Shown piece by piece: positions 28,720-39,099 of a DNA stretch of 56,611 bases. Under the pieces are notes generated by a model that worked only from the letters and a program-made list of their open reading frames with translations, made no database searches and was not told the origin of the DNA. Position 1 is the first letter of the stretch. Every line of letters begins with the position of its first letter. The DNA is from Bradyrhizobium sp. SRS-191 (GTDB taxonomy: Bacteria; Pseudomonadota; Alphaproteobacteria; Rhizobiales; Xanthobacteraceae): NCBI RefSeq assembly GCF_024586915.1, contig NZ_JANBVS010000029.1, positions 1 through 56,611 on the forward strand, given 5' to 3'. A program made the position numbers and the translations under genes.

Positions 28720-29136
28720 TCAAGCCTGACAACGCGGCCCGATCTTGGCCGAGGCGAGGAAGCGCGCGATCGGATCGAGCTGCTTGCACGGCACCGCCGC
28801 GCTCTTCACCGAAACAGCGTCGCGCTTGGCCGGACGCAGCACGGCCTTCTTGTTCGCAGCATTGGCCCGACGCGCAACCGACGCGTTCCGTCCCTCGGCG
28901 CGTACGGCCTTCGAGACCAGCGGCAGCCGTACGCCTTCGTTGAGTTCGATCGGCTGAACCTCGAAGCTGCGATCGCTCTCGCTCAACGTATCAACGCCGG
29001 GGATCGGCTCGCGGATCAGCGACGACGTCGTTTCGCCGATGTCGCCGGGCGTCGCCGCGGCGAGCACCATCTTGGTTGCAAGCAAGCAGCAGATTATCAC
29101 GAGGCAGAACCCCGCAATCCAGATCGTTCTGTTCAC
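28720..29136 (-). CDS. Small membrane-anchored protein of unknown function
   Basis: About 138 residues from the GTG at 29136, which follows GGGGG in a suitable place; ATG codons at 29178 and 29211 are in frame but precede sequence with no conserved look. One hydrophobic segment lies at about 4-26 (IWIAGFCLVIICCLLATKMVLA). The rest is soluble, basic and low in complexity (RRANAANKKAVLRPAKRD) and ends DPIARFLASAKIGPRCQA with two cysteines in the last 25 residues. No family recognised. Probably periplasmic and anchored in the inner membrane. Confidence 0.6.
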   Translation of the reverse strand: MNRTIWIAGFCLVIICCLLATKMVLAAATPGDIGETTSSLIREPIPGVDTLSESDRSFEVQPIELNEGVRLPLVSKAVRAEGRNASVARRANAANKKAVLRPAKRDAVSVKSAAVPCKQLDPIARFLASAKIGPRCQA

Positions 29137-29565
29137 TGTAGGAAACCCCCGCCGATCGCGCCGGACAGTGCAGGACATCCCCTTCCCGCAGCCGGCTGCC
29201 GTGCCGACCAATCAACCTTAAGAAAGTCTTACTCGCAATGTTTTCGGCAGGTTTGGCCGGGCCCGGTTCGCATTGTAGTTAATGGCCGAGCGCGATGATC
29301 CGCCGTCAGCCAATGGCCGACATCGCGCTGGTAGTTCCGTCACTCTGCGACATTGCGGCGCGCAACATCTCGGCCAGTGAGTCGGTGAGACGATCTCAAC
29401 CGCCGTTGGTTTCACGGATCACGTTAAATTATGCCGCGAAACTCGCCTCCCGAAGCGCGCGTAGCTCGGCCCGACACGACGCAAAGAGCGCCATCGCTCA
29501 CATCAGCATCGGTGTCGCAGTCGAACTCATAACGCGGCCCTGCCGCCGTCTTTCAGGAGCTACCC
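29137..29565. other. Divergent intergenic region upstream of the fasciclin gene
   Basis: No gene or known RNA was found in these 429 bases between the divergent membrane-protein and fasciclin genes. The A/T-richer parts around 29080-29290 and 29400-29430 could hold promoters. A ribosome binding site (CAGGAGC) sits just before the fasciclin start. Confidence 0.5.
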
Positions 29566-30120
29566 ATGTCCAAGCGCATTGCCTTCCTCGCCGCCGCCGC
29601 CTTCAGCGCGCTGTCGCTGACCTCGATCGCCGTTGCGCCCGCCCGCGCCGAGGAGAAGACCGTGATGGTCGGAGGCGCGGCGATGTATCCGTCGAAGAAC
29701 ATCGTGCAGAACGCGGTCAATTCGAAGGATCACACCACGCTGGTCGCCGCCGTGAAGGCCGCGGGCCTCGTGCCGACGCTGGAAGGCAAGGGTCCGTTCA
29801 CGGTGTTTGCGCCGACCAACACCGCCTTCGGCAAGCTGCCGGCCGGCACCGTCGATACGCTCGTCAAGCCGGAGAACAAGGCGACCCTGACCAAGATCCT
29901 CACCTATCACGTCGTGCCCGGCAAGCTCGAGGCGGCCGACCTCAAGGACGGGCAGATGCTGAAGACGGTCGAGGGCGAGCAGCTCACCGTCAAGCGCGAG
30001 GGCAAGAACGTCATGATCGTCGACGCCAAGGGCGGCACCTCGATGGTCACCATCCCGAACGTCAACCAGTCGAACGGCGTCATCCACGTGGTCGACACCG
30101 TGCTGATGCCGGCGTCCTGA
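29566..30120 (+). CDS. Secreted fasciclin-domain (FAS1) protein
   Basis: A 184-residue protein. The signal peptide covers about 1-28 (AAAAFSALSLTSIAVAPARAEE). A single FAS1 domain fills the rest: GPFTVFAPTNTAFGKLP is the H1 motif, ILTYHVVPGKLEAADL the YH motif region and NGVIHVVDTVLMP the H2 motif. Such domains mediate adhesion or surface interactions; a rhizobial relative (Nex18) has been linked to symbiosis in Sinorhizobium. A strong terminator follows, so it is probably transcribed alone. Confidence 0.93.
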   Translation: MSKRIAFLAAAAFSALSLTSIAVAPARAEEKTVMVGGAAMYPSKNIVQNAVNSKDHTTLVAAVKAAGLVPTLEGKGPFTVFAPTNTAFGKLPAGTVDTLVKPENKATLTKILTYHVVPGKLEAADLKDGQMLKTVEGEQLTVKREGKNVMIVDAKGGTSMVTIPNVNQSNGVIHVVDTVLMPAS

Positions 30121-30178
30121 TCGAGCCCTTGGAGACCGGTTGCATCCGTTCTTCCTCCTCCTCGCGGATGTGACCACG

Positions 30179-30210
30179 AGCGAGCCGGGCCCACCCCGGC
30201 TCGCTTTTTT
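30179..30210 (+). terminator. Rho-independent terminator after the fasciclin gene
   Basis: An 11-bp perfect stem, AGCGAGCCGGG with CCCGGCTCGCT, around a 5-base loop, is followed directly by six Ts. It should end the fasciclin transcript 60 bases past the stop and insulate the cytochrome b561 gene. Confidence 0.9.
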
Positions 30211-30318
30211 GTGAGAGCCTTCGCTCGGAAAGCATCGATTTGCCGGTTTGAGCCCGTAACGGGCGGCCAGTCTTTGGCGTATATCGTCCTGGAACCACCC
30301 CGAACCATCGAGCCCGCC

Positions 30319-30948
30319 ATGTCCAGCATCGCCGCCACCGATACGACGATCAGCACCCAGCAAACCAAGGTTATCCAGCCGGCCTGGGTCCGCGTCATGC
30401 ACTGGATCAACGCGGTCGCGATGATCCTGATGATCATGTCGGGCTGGCAGATCTACAACGCCTCGCCGCTGTTCGACTTCCGCTTCGACCGCAGCATCAC
30501 GCTGGGCGGCTGGCTCGGCGGCGCGCTGCTGTGGCACTTCGCCGCGATGTGGCTCCTGATGCTCAACGGCCTCGCTTATCTCGTCACCGGCCTTGCCACC
30601 GGCCGCTTCCGCCGCAAGCTGCTGCCGATCTCGCCGGCTTCCGTGTTCGCCGACATCAAGGCTGCGCTGACCTTCAAGCTCTCGCATGGCGATCTCACCG
30701 TCTACAACGCGGTGCAGAAGCTGCTCTATCTCGGCATCATCCTGGTCGGCATCTTCGTGGTGCTCACGGGCCTGTCGATGTGGAAACCGGTGCAGTTGCA
30801 CTGGCTGGTCACGCTTTTCGGCGACTATCCGGCGGCGCGCTACGTCCATTTCGTCTGCATGGCGCTGATCTGCGCCTTCCTGGTCATCCATATCCTGCTC
30901 GCGCTGCTGGTGCCGAAGAGCCTGCGCGCGATGATCATCGGTCGCTGA
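30319..30948 (+). CDS. Cytochrome b561-type membrane subunit
   Basis: A 209-residue inner-membrane protein with four predicted helices at about 24-44, 70-92, 135-157 and 175-198. Histidines in RVMHWINAV (His28), LLWHFAAM, YVHFVC and VIHILL lie in or next to helices and can ligate two b hemes, as in Ni,Fe-hydrogenase-type cytochrome b. The ATG at 30319 is chosen because the hydrophilic leader starts there; the frame is open further upstream. It is followed 14 bases later by a molybdoenzyme gene, so it probably exchanges electrons between the quinone pool and that enzyme, like MsrQ with MsrP. Confidence 0.88.
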   Translation: MSSIAATDTTISTQQTKVIQPAWVRVMHWINAVAMILMIMSGWQIYNASPLFDFRFDRSITLGGWLGGALLWHFAAMWLLMLNGLAYLVTGLATGRFRRKLLPISPASVFADIKAALTFKLSHGDLTVYNAVQKLLYLGIILVGIFVVLTGLSMWKPVQLHWLVTLFGDYPAARYVHFVCMALICAFLVIHILLALLVPKSLRAMIIGR

Positions 30949-30962
30949 GAGGAGAGACCATC

Positions 30963-31745
30963 ATGGCCAAGCGTCCGTTCCTCATTCCCGGCGTCGACAA
31001 GCGGCTTCTCGTCAAGGACTCGCTCAAGGTGATGCCCGATCTCACCCGGCGCCGCTTCCTCACCGGCGGCGCCAGCCTCGGCGCGCTCACCCTTCTCACC
31101 GGCTGCGACGTCGTCGACGGCGACACCGCCGAGGAGCTGCTCAAGAAGGTCTCCAAGTTCAACGACGCCGTGCAGTCCTGGATCTTCAATCCGGACGCGC
31201 TGGCGCCGACCTTCCCAGAGAGCGCGATCACGAAACCGTTCCCGTTCAACGCCTACTACACGCTCGACGAGGCGCCGGAGATCGACGCCGCCGACTGGAA
31301 GCTCGAGGTGCGCGGCCTAGTCGACAACAAGAAGTCGTGGACGCTCGACGAGCTGCACGCGCTGCCGCAGGTCACGCAGGTGACGCGCCACATCTGCGTC
31401 GAAGGCTGGAGCGCGATCGGCTCCTGGACCGGCACTCCCTTACGCGACTTCCTCAAGCTGATCGGCGCGGACACAATGGCGAAATACGTCTGGTTCAACT
31501 GCGCCGATGCGCAGGGCTACAACTCGCCGCTGGACATGCGCACCGCGCTGCATCCGCAGACCCAGATGACGTTCAAGTTCGCCGATCAGATCCTTCCGCG
31601 CGCCTACGGCTATCCGATGAAGATTCGCGTGCCGACCAAGCTCGGCTTCAAGAACCCGAAATACGTCGTCGCGATGGAAGTCACCAACGACTACAAGGGC
31701 GGCTATTGGGAAGACCAGGGGTACAATTCGTTCAGCGGGAGTTGA
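30963..31745 (+). CDS. Sulfite-oxidase-fold molybdopterin oxidoreductase, Tat-exported
   Basis: A 260-residue enzyme. The leader has the twin-arginine motif RRRFLTGG (29-36), a hydrophobic stretch and LLTGC, so it is exported by Tat and may be lipid-anchored at Cys48. The molybdenum domain has the expected cysteine ligand in TRHICVEGWSAIGSW (Cys145) and the WFNCADAQGY and PRAYGYPMKIRVP stretches. It resembles the MsrP/YedY group, which reduces methionine sulfoxide, but its partner here is a b561-type cytochrome and not a YedZ protein, so the substrate is open. A GGAGAG ribosome site precedes the ATG. Confidence 0.88.
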   Translation: MAKRPFLIPGVDKRLLVKDSLKVMPDLTRRRFLTGGASLGALTLLTGCDVVDGDTAEELLKKVSKFNDAVQSWIFNPDALAPTFPESAITKPFPFNAYYTLDEAPEIDAADWKLEVRGLVDNKKSWTLDELHALPQVTQVTRHICVEGWSAIGSWTGTPLRDFLKLIGADTMAKYVWFNCADAQGYNSPLDMRTALHPQTQMTFKFADQILPRAYGYPMKIRVPTKLGFKNPKYVVAMEVTNDYKGGYWEDQGYNSFSGS

Positions 31746-31786
31746 TCTCCAGTCGATACAGCCCGGATGCCGACGCCGACCTCCGC

Positions 31787-31903
31787 TGTCGTCCCGGCCT
31801 TGAGCCGGGACCCATAACCACCGGCCGTGATGAGGCAGGCAACTGCCAGCCAAATCCCTCGATAGATTCCGCGGTATGGGTCCCGGCGTTCGCCGGGACG
31901 ACA
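31787..31903. repeat. Palindromic repeat, family A, copy 2
   Basis: It begins TGTCGTCCCGG and ends CCGGGACGACA, with inner GGGACCCATA and GGTATGGGTCCCGG. It shares GGCAACTGCCAGC-like and CCCTCGATAGATTCCGCGG themes with the copy at 988-1134, in inverted order. It lies between two convergent genes and ends 7 bases before the MFS stop codon. Confidence 0.87.
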
Positions 31904-31910
31904 CCGTTGG

Positions 31911-33107
31911 TTAGGCGCGATCGATGCGTTTCAATCTGCCCTGCATCGCCGCCATCACCGCGCCGAGCAGCAACAGCGCCGCCGAGACATTCAGCGCGTA
32001 GGTCAAACTCCCCATCGCATCGGTGATCGCGCCGACGGCGAACGGTCCCAGCGTTTGCCCGATGCCGAACGAGATCGTCAGCGCCGCAATCGCGCGCGGC
32101 CAGGCGGCTTGCGGCAGGTTGAAGCGGACGAAAGCCGTCGTCGCCGTGGTGACGGTCGAGAAGGCGAGGCCGAACACAGCGGCTGACAAGGTCAGCATGA
32201 CAGGCGAATGGCTGAGCGAGGGCAGGGCGGCGCCGATCGCATTCACCGTCAGGATCAGCGCCGTCGGCCAGCCGCCGCGGTCGAGCGCCAGCACCCGTCG
32301 CCACACCCAGGGCGTGGTGAAACCGGCGAGGCCAATCAGGCACCAGAAGCCGGACTGCGCCGCGGCGCCGCCGCCGAGATCGCGCACATAGGCGATCATG
32401 AAGGTGAGATAGGCGATATAGCCCGCGCCGTAGAGGAAGTAGCCGAACAGATAGATCGCCATCGGCCGTAGCGACACGCGGTCGGCGCGCGTCTCCGGCA
32501 TGGCGGCGTTCGCCGGCAGCCGCATCGCGAGCAGCGGCACGATCAGAGCCACGCCGACGCCTGCGAGCACCGCCCACACGATCCACCATGAGCCCGGCCC
32601 GAACGCCTGCAGCACGAACGGCGCGATCAGGCCCGAGATGACGATGCCGAGCGGCGGCCCGGCATAGAACAGGCTGAGCACGAAGCTCGCCTGCGCCGGC
32701 CGCGCCAAGGCGACCCGTGCCGCCACCGCGCCGCCGGCCACCAGCGCCACGCCCGCGCCGATCCCGGTCACCAGCCGCGCCAGGCTGAGCGCGACGAAGT
32801 CGCCGGTCATGGCGCACACCACCAGCGAGGCCAGCGCCGCCAGCGTGCCGCCGCGCACGGCCGTCAAGCCGCCGAACCGCCTCGCCGTCTGCGAGGCGAT
32901 CAGCGCGCCGATCAGGTAGCCGGCGGCATTGACGGTGTTCATGAAGCCCGCCGCCGAATACGACCAGTGCAGCGTGTCCCGCATGTCCGGCAGCACCAGC
33001 GCGTAGGCGAAGCGGCCGATGCCGAGGCCGATGATCGGCCCGAGCGAGAGCGTCAGATTGGTCAACGCCGGATGAGCCGGCGTCGGGTCGGAACGGGAGA
33101 TCGGCAA
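31911..33107 (-). CDS. MFS transporter, YbfB/YjiJ family
   Basis: A 398-residue inner-membrane protein with about twelve helices. The first helix carries GPIIGLGIGRFAYALVLPDM, the signature of YbfB/YjiJ-type permeases, and AAGYLIGALIA follows in helix 2. The group is a set of major facilitators with no firmly known substrate. It is divergent from leuB across 268 bases in which no other gene was seen. Confidence 0.88.
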   Translation of the reverse strand: MPISRSDPTPAHPALTNLTLSLGPIIGLGIGRFAYALVLPDMRDTLHWSYSAAGFMNTVNAAGYLIGALIASQTARRFGGLTAVRGGTLAALASLVVCAMTGDFVALSLARLVTGIGAGVALVAGGAVAARVALARPAQASFVLSLFYAGPPLGIVISGLIAPFVLQAFGPGSWWIVWAVLAGVGVALIVPLLAMRLPANAAMPETRADRVSLRPMAIYLFGYFLYGAGYIAYLTFMIAYVRDLGGGAAAQSGFWCLIGLAGFTTPWVWRRVLALDRGGWPTALILTVNAIGAALPSLSHSPVMLTLSAAVFGLAFSTVTTATTAFVRFNLPQAAWPRAIAALTISFGIGQTLGPFAVGAITDAMGSLTYALNVSAALLLLGAVMAAMQGRLKRIDRA

Positions 33108-33375
33108 GACATGCTCCGGCGCGGCGATCGGCCGGCAAATCCTGCTGCGCGGCGGCTGATATCGAGCACATTATCGCTCGCCTCCCCGCTCCGGAAGAGA
33201 TGCCCTGGCAATGGTGGCTTGCCAAGGGCGCAGGAGGGCTTTAGCACTCCGCCGATTTCGACAGCGGCATTGCCGGCCGCCTGCCCTCGATCGGATCGGC
33301 GGCAGGCCGGTAATCCCAAGCATGATGGATGCCGGGCGATGCCCGGGCATGACAAGCTCCGCGAGGATAACGACC

Positions 33376-34488
33376 ATGGCGACCCAGAAGCTCCTTTTGC
33401 TGCCCGGCGACGGCATCGGCCCCGAAGTGATGGCCGAGGTGAAGCGGCTGATCGGCTGGCTCAACGGCAAGGGGCTGGCCTCGTTCGAGACCGAAGACGG
33501 CCTGGTCGGCGGCGCCGCCTATGACGCCCACGGCGCCTCGATCTCCGAAGCCGACATGGACAAGGCCAAGGCGGCCGACGCCATCATCTTCGGCGCCGTC
33601 GGCGGCCCGAAGTGGGACGGCGTTCCCTACGAGGTCCGTCCCGAAGCCGGCCTGCTCCGCCTGCGCAAGGATCTCGGCCTGTTCGCCAATCTGCGTCCCG
33701 CCGTCTGCTATCCGGCGCTGGCCGACGCCTCCAGCCTCAAGCGCGAGATCGTCGAGGGGCTCGACATCATGATCGTGCGCGAGCTGACCGGCGGCGTGTA
33801 TTTCGGCGAGCCCAAGACCATCACCGATCTCGGCAACGGCCAGAAGCGCGCGATCGATACCCAGGTCTACGACACCTATGAGATCGAGCGCATCGCCCGC
33901 GTCGCCTTCGATCTGGCGCGCAAGCGCAAGAACAAGGTGACGTCGATGGAGAAGCGCAACGTGATGAAGTCGGGCGTGCTCTGGAACGAGGTCGTCACCG
34001 CCGTCCACGCGCGCGAGTACAAGGACGTCACGCTCGAGCACCAGCTCGCCGATTCCGGCGGCATGAACCTGGTGAAATATCCGAAGATGTTCGACGTCAT
34101 CGTCACCGACAATCTGTTCGGCGACATGCTGTCGGACATCGCGGCGATGCTGACCGGCTCGCTCGGCATGCTGCCCTCGGCCTCGCTCGGCGAGGTCGAC
34201 GCCAAGACCCACAAGCGCCGCGCGCTGTACGAGCCGGTGCACGGCTCGGCGCCTGATATCGCCGGTAAGGGCCTGGCGAACCCGATCGCGATGCTGACCT
34301 CGTTCGGCATGGCGCTGCGCTACTCCTTCGACATGGGCGCGCTCGCCGACAAGCTCGACGCCGCCATCGCCGCCGTGCTGGCGTCGGGCCTGCGCACCGC
34401 CGACATCAAGGCCGAGGGCTCGACCCCGGCGTCGACCACGCAGATGGGCGAGGCGATCATCAAGGAGCTGGAGAAGCTCACGGCGTAA
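33376..34488 (+). CDS. leuB: 3-isopropylmalate dehydrogenase
   Basis: A 370-residue enzyme of normal length. LLLPGDGIGPEVM begins the fold, RPEAGLLRLRKDLGLFANLRP binds substrate and RELTGGVYFGEPK is diagnostic of LeuB. DNLFGDMLSDIAAMLTGSLG holds the metal-binding aspartates and HGSAPDIAGKGLANPIA the NAD site. It oxidises and decarboxylates 3-isopropylmalate in leucine synthesis. leuD and leuC are 12 and 16 kb away on the other strand, so the pathway genes are spread out here. Confidence 0.97.
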   Translation: MATQKLLLLPGDGIGPEVMAEVKRLIGWLNGKGLASFETEDGLVGGAAYDAHGASISEADMDKAKAADAIIFGAVGGPKWDGVPYEVRPEAGLLRLRKDLGLFANLRPAVCYPALADASSLKREIVEGLDIMIVRELTGGVYFGEPKTITDLGNGQKRAIDTQVYDTYEIERIARVAFDLARKRKNKVTSMEKRNVMKSGVLWNEVVTAVHAREYKDVTLEHQLADSGGMNLVKYPKMFDVIVTDNLFGDMLSDIAAMLTGSLGMLPSASLGEVDAKTHKRRALYEPVHGSAPDIAGKGLANPIAMLTSFGMALRYSFDMGALADKLDAAIAAVLASGLRTADIKAEGSTPASTTQMGEAIIKELEKLTA

Positions 34489-35087
34489 TTGGAGCAGCTG
34501 CTCATTGGGGCGGAGCTCTCACCGCAACGACGGTCGGCTCCCCTCCCCCTTGCGGGGAGGGGTCGGGGGTGGGGGTCCACACCCAGTGAGCTCAGTTCTG
34601 CGCAAGGTCCTACTCTTTCCCGACGATCATCCTTCATCATCGCGCGTCGCGACGCGAACTCATCGGAGAGCATCGCCCGGGGGACCCCCACCCCCGACCC
34701 CTCCCCGCAAGGGGGAGGGGGCTCACCGCCGTTGTCGGGATAGCTCGAATCTGACGCGCAACGGCGTGATCGAACGGGTGTCGATCGTTTCACGAGAGCC
34801 ATCCGCGATCGTCGCAGGCATTCACATCGCGCGCCGCATTCACCAGCGCCTGTCAATTTTACCTATAGACTTTCATCTCCCGATGAATAGCCTGACTCCA
34901 ATGCCGCGCCATGGAATGGACGCGGGTTCGCAGCCGGCGGAGACGACGACTGCGACGATGGGGGAGGATGAATGTGATCGCGGCTGCGATGCCCTATGTC
35001 GCGCGCCATGCGAGTCGTCGTCGGCAGCGTCGCTGCGATGACGCGGTGGTGGCCGTTTGCCACCTTCCACACAGCATCCGCTGACCC
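34489..35087. other. Intergenic region between leuB and the sugar ABC genes, with a large inverted repeat
   Basis: No credible gene lies in these 599 bases. A family C element takes 34540-34720. The 360 bases after it are upstream of the ABC operon and should hold its promoter and operator; no clear LacI-type palindrome could be assigned by eye. Short open frames here run through the repeat arms and have no family features. Confidence 0.6.
34540..34720. repeat. Family C element with perfect 39-bp inverted terminal arms
   Basis: The left arm, 34540-34578, and the right arm, 34682-34720, are exact reverse complements of 39 bases, made of CCCCTCCCCCTTGCGGGGAG plus GGGTCGGGGGTGGGGGTCC. Each arm also forms its own small hairpin. 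The imperfect similarity extends about 20 bases beyond the arms. The 103-base centre has no open frame of note. The form resembles a miniature inverted-repeat element. Confidence 0.9.
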
Positions 35088-36604
<1,517 letters not shown>

Positions 36605-36608
<4 letters not shown>

Positions 36609-37642
36609 GCGACCCGGCACTGGTCAAGGACGACAAGGACGGCATGACGACGGGCGACGCTGTCGCAGCATTGCGGCGCCGGCTGCTGGGGCCTGCGGCG
36701 CTGCAGAAGCTGTTGGCCTTCGCGAGCCTCGTGCTGCTGATGATCTATTTCAGCTTCGCCTCGCCCGCCTTCATGCAGACCGACAACATGATCAACATCC
36801 TGCAGGCGACGGCGGTCAACGGCGTGCTGGCGATCGCCTCGACCTTCGTGATCATCACCGCCGGCATCGATCTCTCGGTCGGCACGCTGATGACGTTCTG
36901 TGCGGTCATGGCCGGTGTGTTCCTCACCTATTGGGAACTCCCGATGTGGACAGGCATCGTCGCGGCCATCGCCACCGGTGCGCTCAGCGGCGTCGTGTCA
37001 GGCACCGTCATCACCAAGATGAAGGTGCCGCCGTTCATCGCCACGCTCGGCATGATGTTGGTGCTGAAGGGCCTCGCGCTGGTCGTTTCCGGCAGCAAGC
37101 CGATCTACTTCACCAACACCGAGAACTTCTCGATGATCTCGCAGGATTCGCTGCTCGGCGCCATCGTGCCGGACCTGCCGATCCCCAATGCGGCGCTGAT
37201 CCTGATCGTGATGGCGGTGTTCGCCTCCATCGTTCTCAACCGCACCGCGCTCGGCCGCTACACCTTCGCCATCGGCAGCAACGAGGAGGCGGTGCGGCTG
37301 TCCGGCGTCAATGTCGACCGCTGGAAGATCATCATCTACGGTCTCGGCGGCGCGATCTGCGGCGTGGCCGGTCTCCTGATCGCCTCGCGCATAAATTCCG
37401 CGCAGCCCGCGCTCGGCCAGGGCTATGAGCTCGACGCGATCGCGGCCGTCGTGATCGGCGGCACGTCGCTCAGCGGCGGCACCGGCACCATTCTCGGCAC
37501 CATCATCGGCGCCTTCATCATGAGCGTGCTGACCAACGGCCTGCGCATCCTGTCGGTGGCGCAGGAGTGGCAGTTCGTCGTCACCGGCATCATCATCATT
37601 CTCGCCGTCTATGCCGACATGCTGCGTCGAAAGCGCGCCTGA
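36605..37642 (+). CDS. Sugar ABC transporter permease, RbsC type
   Basis: A 345-residue inner-membrane protein with eight to ten helices. TFVIITAGIDLSVGTLM is the conserved motif of the RbsC/XylH permease family, and AIGSNEEAVRLSGVNVD and a stretch beginning AVVIGGTSLSGGTGTI are also typical. The ATG at 36605 overlaps the ATPase stop codon by 4 bases, so translation is coupled. It forms the channel of the importer. Confidence 0.95.
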
Positions 37643-37724
37643 TCGTCGAGCGGAACGCGACCGTCCGCCTGCCGAGAACTTCTCCACGACGACACAATCA
37701 ACCAACAAACGAGAGGAAACACCC

Positions 37725-38666
37725 ATGTTCAAAAAGCATCTCCTGAGCGTCGCGCTCGGCGCCCTCGTCATCGCCGGCGCGTCAACGGCCGTCCGCGCCG
37801 AGGACACCTACATCCCGCTCGTCTCCAAGGGCTTCCAGCACCAGTTCTGGCAGGCGGTGAAGCTCGGCGCCGAGCAGGCGGCGAAGGCCGCCAACGTCAA
37901 GATCACCTTCGAGGGGCCGGAGACCGAGGCCATGGTCGACAAGCAGATCGACATGCTCTCGGCCGCGCTCGCCAAGAAGCCCCAGGCGATCGGCTTTGCC
38001 GCGCTCGATTCCAAAGCCGCCATTCCGCTGCTGAAGAAGGCGCAAGCCGCCAAGATCCCGGTGATCGCCTTCGACTCCGGCGTCGACAGCGACATTCCGT
38101 TGACGACCTGCACCACCGACAACCTCGCCGCCGCCGGCCTCGCCGCCGACAAGATGGCCGGCCTGATCGGCGATGCCGGCGAGGTCGCCGTCGTCGTGCA
38201 CGACCAGACCAGCCGCACCGGCATCGACCGCCGCGACGGCTTCCTGAAGCAGATGAAGGACAAGCATCCGAACATCAAGATCGTCAGCGTGCAGTATGGC
38301 GGCGGCGATCAGCTGAAGTCGACCGAGATCACCAAGTCGATCCTGCAGGCCAACCCGAACGTCAAGGGCATCTTCGGCGCCAATGAAGGTTCGGCGATCG
38401 GCGTGCTCAACGGCGTCAAGGAGATGAAGAAGAAGATCGTCGTGATCGGCTACGATTCCGGCAAGCAGCAGAAGGCCGCGATCCTGTCGGGCGAGATGGC
38501 CGGCGCCATCACCCAGAATCCGATCGGCATCGGCAGCTGCACCGTGGACTCGGCCGTCAAGGCGCTGAAGGGCGAGAAGCTGCCCAAGATCACCGACACC
38601 GGCTTCTACTGGTACGACAAGTCCAACATCGGTGACGCGAAGATCGCGGCGGTGCTGTACGATTGA
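37725..38666 (+). CDS. Sugar ABC transporter periplasmic binding protein
   Basis: A 313-residue protein with a signal peptide (about 1-25, VALGALVIAGASTAVRA then ED). The mature part is a ribose-type binding protein: YIPLVSKGFQHQFWQAVKLG at the start, VIAFDSGVDSDIPLTTCTTDN at the hinge and FGANEGSAIGVLNGV in the second lobe. It delivers sugar to the permease encoded just upstream. A GAGAGGAAA ribosome site precedes the ATG. The sugar, perhaps a polyol or an aldopentose, cannot be named from sequence. Confidence 0.94.
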   Translation: MFKKHLLSVALGALVIAGASTAVRAEDTYIPLVSKGFQHQFWQAVKLGAEQAAKAANVKITFEGPETEAMVDKQIDMLSAALAKKPQAIGFAALDSKAAIPLLKKAQAAKIPVIAFDSGVDSDIPLTTCTTDNLAAAGLAADKMAGLIGDAGEVAVVVHDQTSRTGIDRRDGFLKQMKDKHPNIKIVSVQYGGGDQLKSTEITKSILQANPNVKGIFGANEGSAIGVLNGVKEMKKKIVVIGYDSGKQQKAAILSGEMAGAITQNPIGIGSCTVDSAVKALKGEKLPKITDTGFYWYDKSNIGDAKIAAVLYD

Positions 38667-38746
38667 GGTCGATGCGACGATGGGCAAAGAGGAGAAGCGC
38701 CCAGTTGCCCACCCAGGTCAACGAGCGTCAGCTCTGTGAGATACAG

Positions 38747-38907
38747 TGCCCTCTCCCCTTGCGGGAGAGGGCATCACCGGCCCATCTAAGCATGCGGTTG
38801 GGTGAGGGGTATCTCTCCGCGGACTCAGCTCGTTGAGACATACCCCTCACCCAACCGAGTCTGCTGCGCTGTCCTACATGCCCTCTCCCGCAAGGGGAGA
38901 GGGCGCA
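38747..38907. repeat. Nested palindromic repeat, family C
   Basis: Outer arms TGCCCTCTCCCCTTGCGGGA (38747 on) and TGCCCTCTCCCGCAAGGGGA (38879 on) are inverted copies and each also folds on itself. Inner arms GGTTGGGTGAGGGGTATCTC and GACATACCCCTCACCCAACC are inverted as well. It starts 80 bases after the stop of the binding-protein gene and could end its transcript. Confidence 0.87.
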
Positions 38908-39099
38908 TTCACCGGCACCGCTCGGCGTTCGAGAGTGGAGTGTTGTGGCGATGAGCTTCGTGTTTGGTGTCGCCCGAACTTCACAAGCCGACACTGCCCG
39001 TCGAGCAAATCAGCTCCTGAATTTTCGCGATTGATGCGCCTCGACGGCGGCGATCGCCTTCGGTGCGGCCCGAAATCGGCTGCGCCGAAAAATTCATTT

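Noticed and set aside
34489..34738. Insertion sequence at the inverted repeat
   Set aside because: No transposase gene and only 103 bases between the arms; kept as a miniature repeat instead.
34505..35041. A 178-codon plus-strand frame downstream of leuB
   Set aside because: It reads through both arms of the inverted repeat; composition is that of the repeat.
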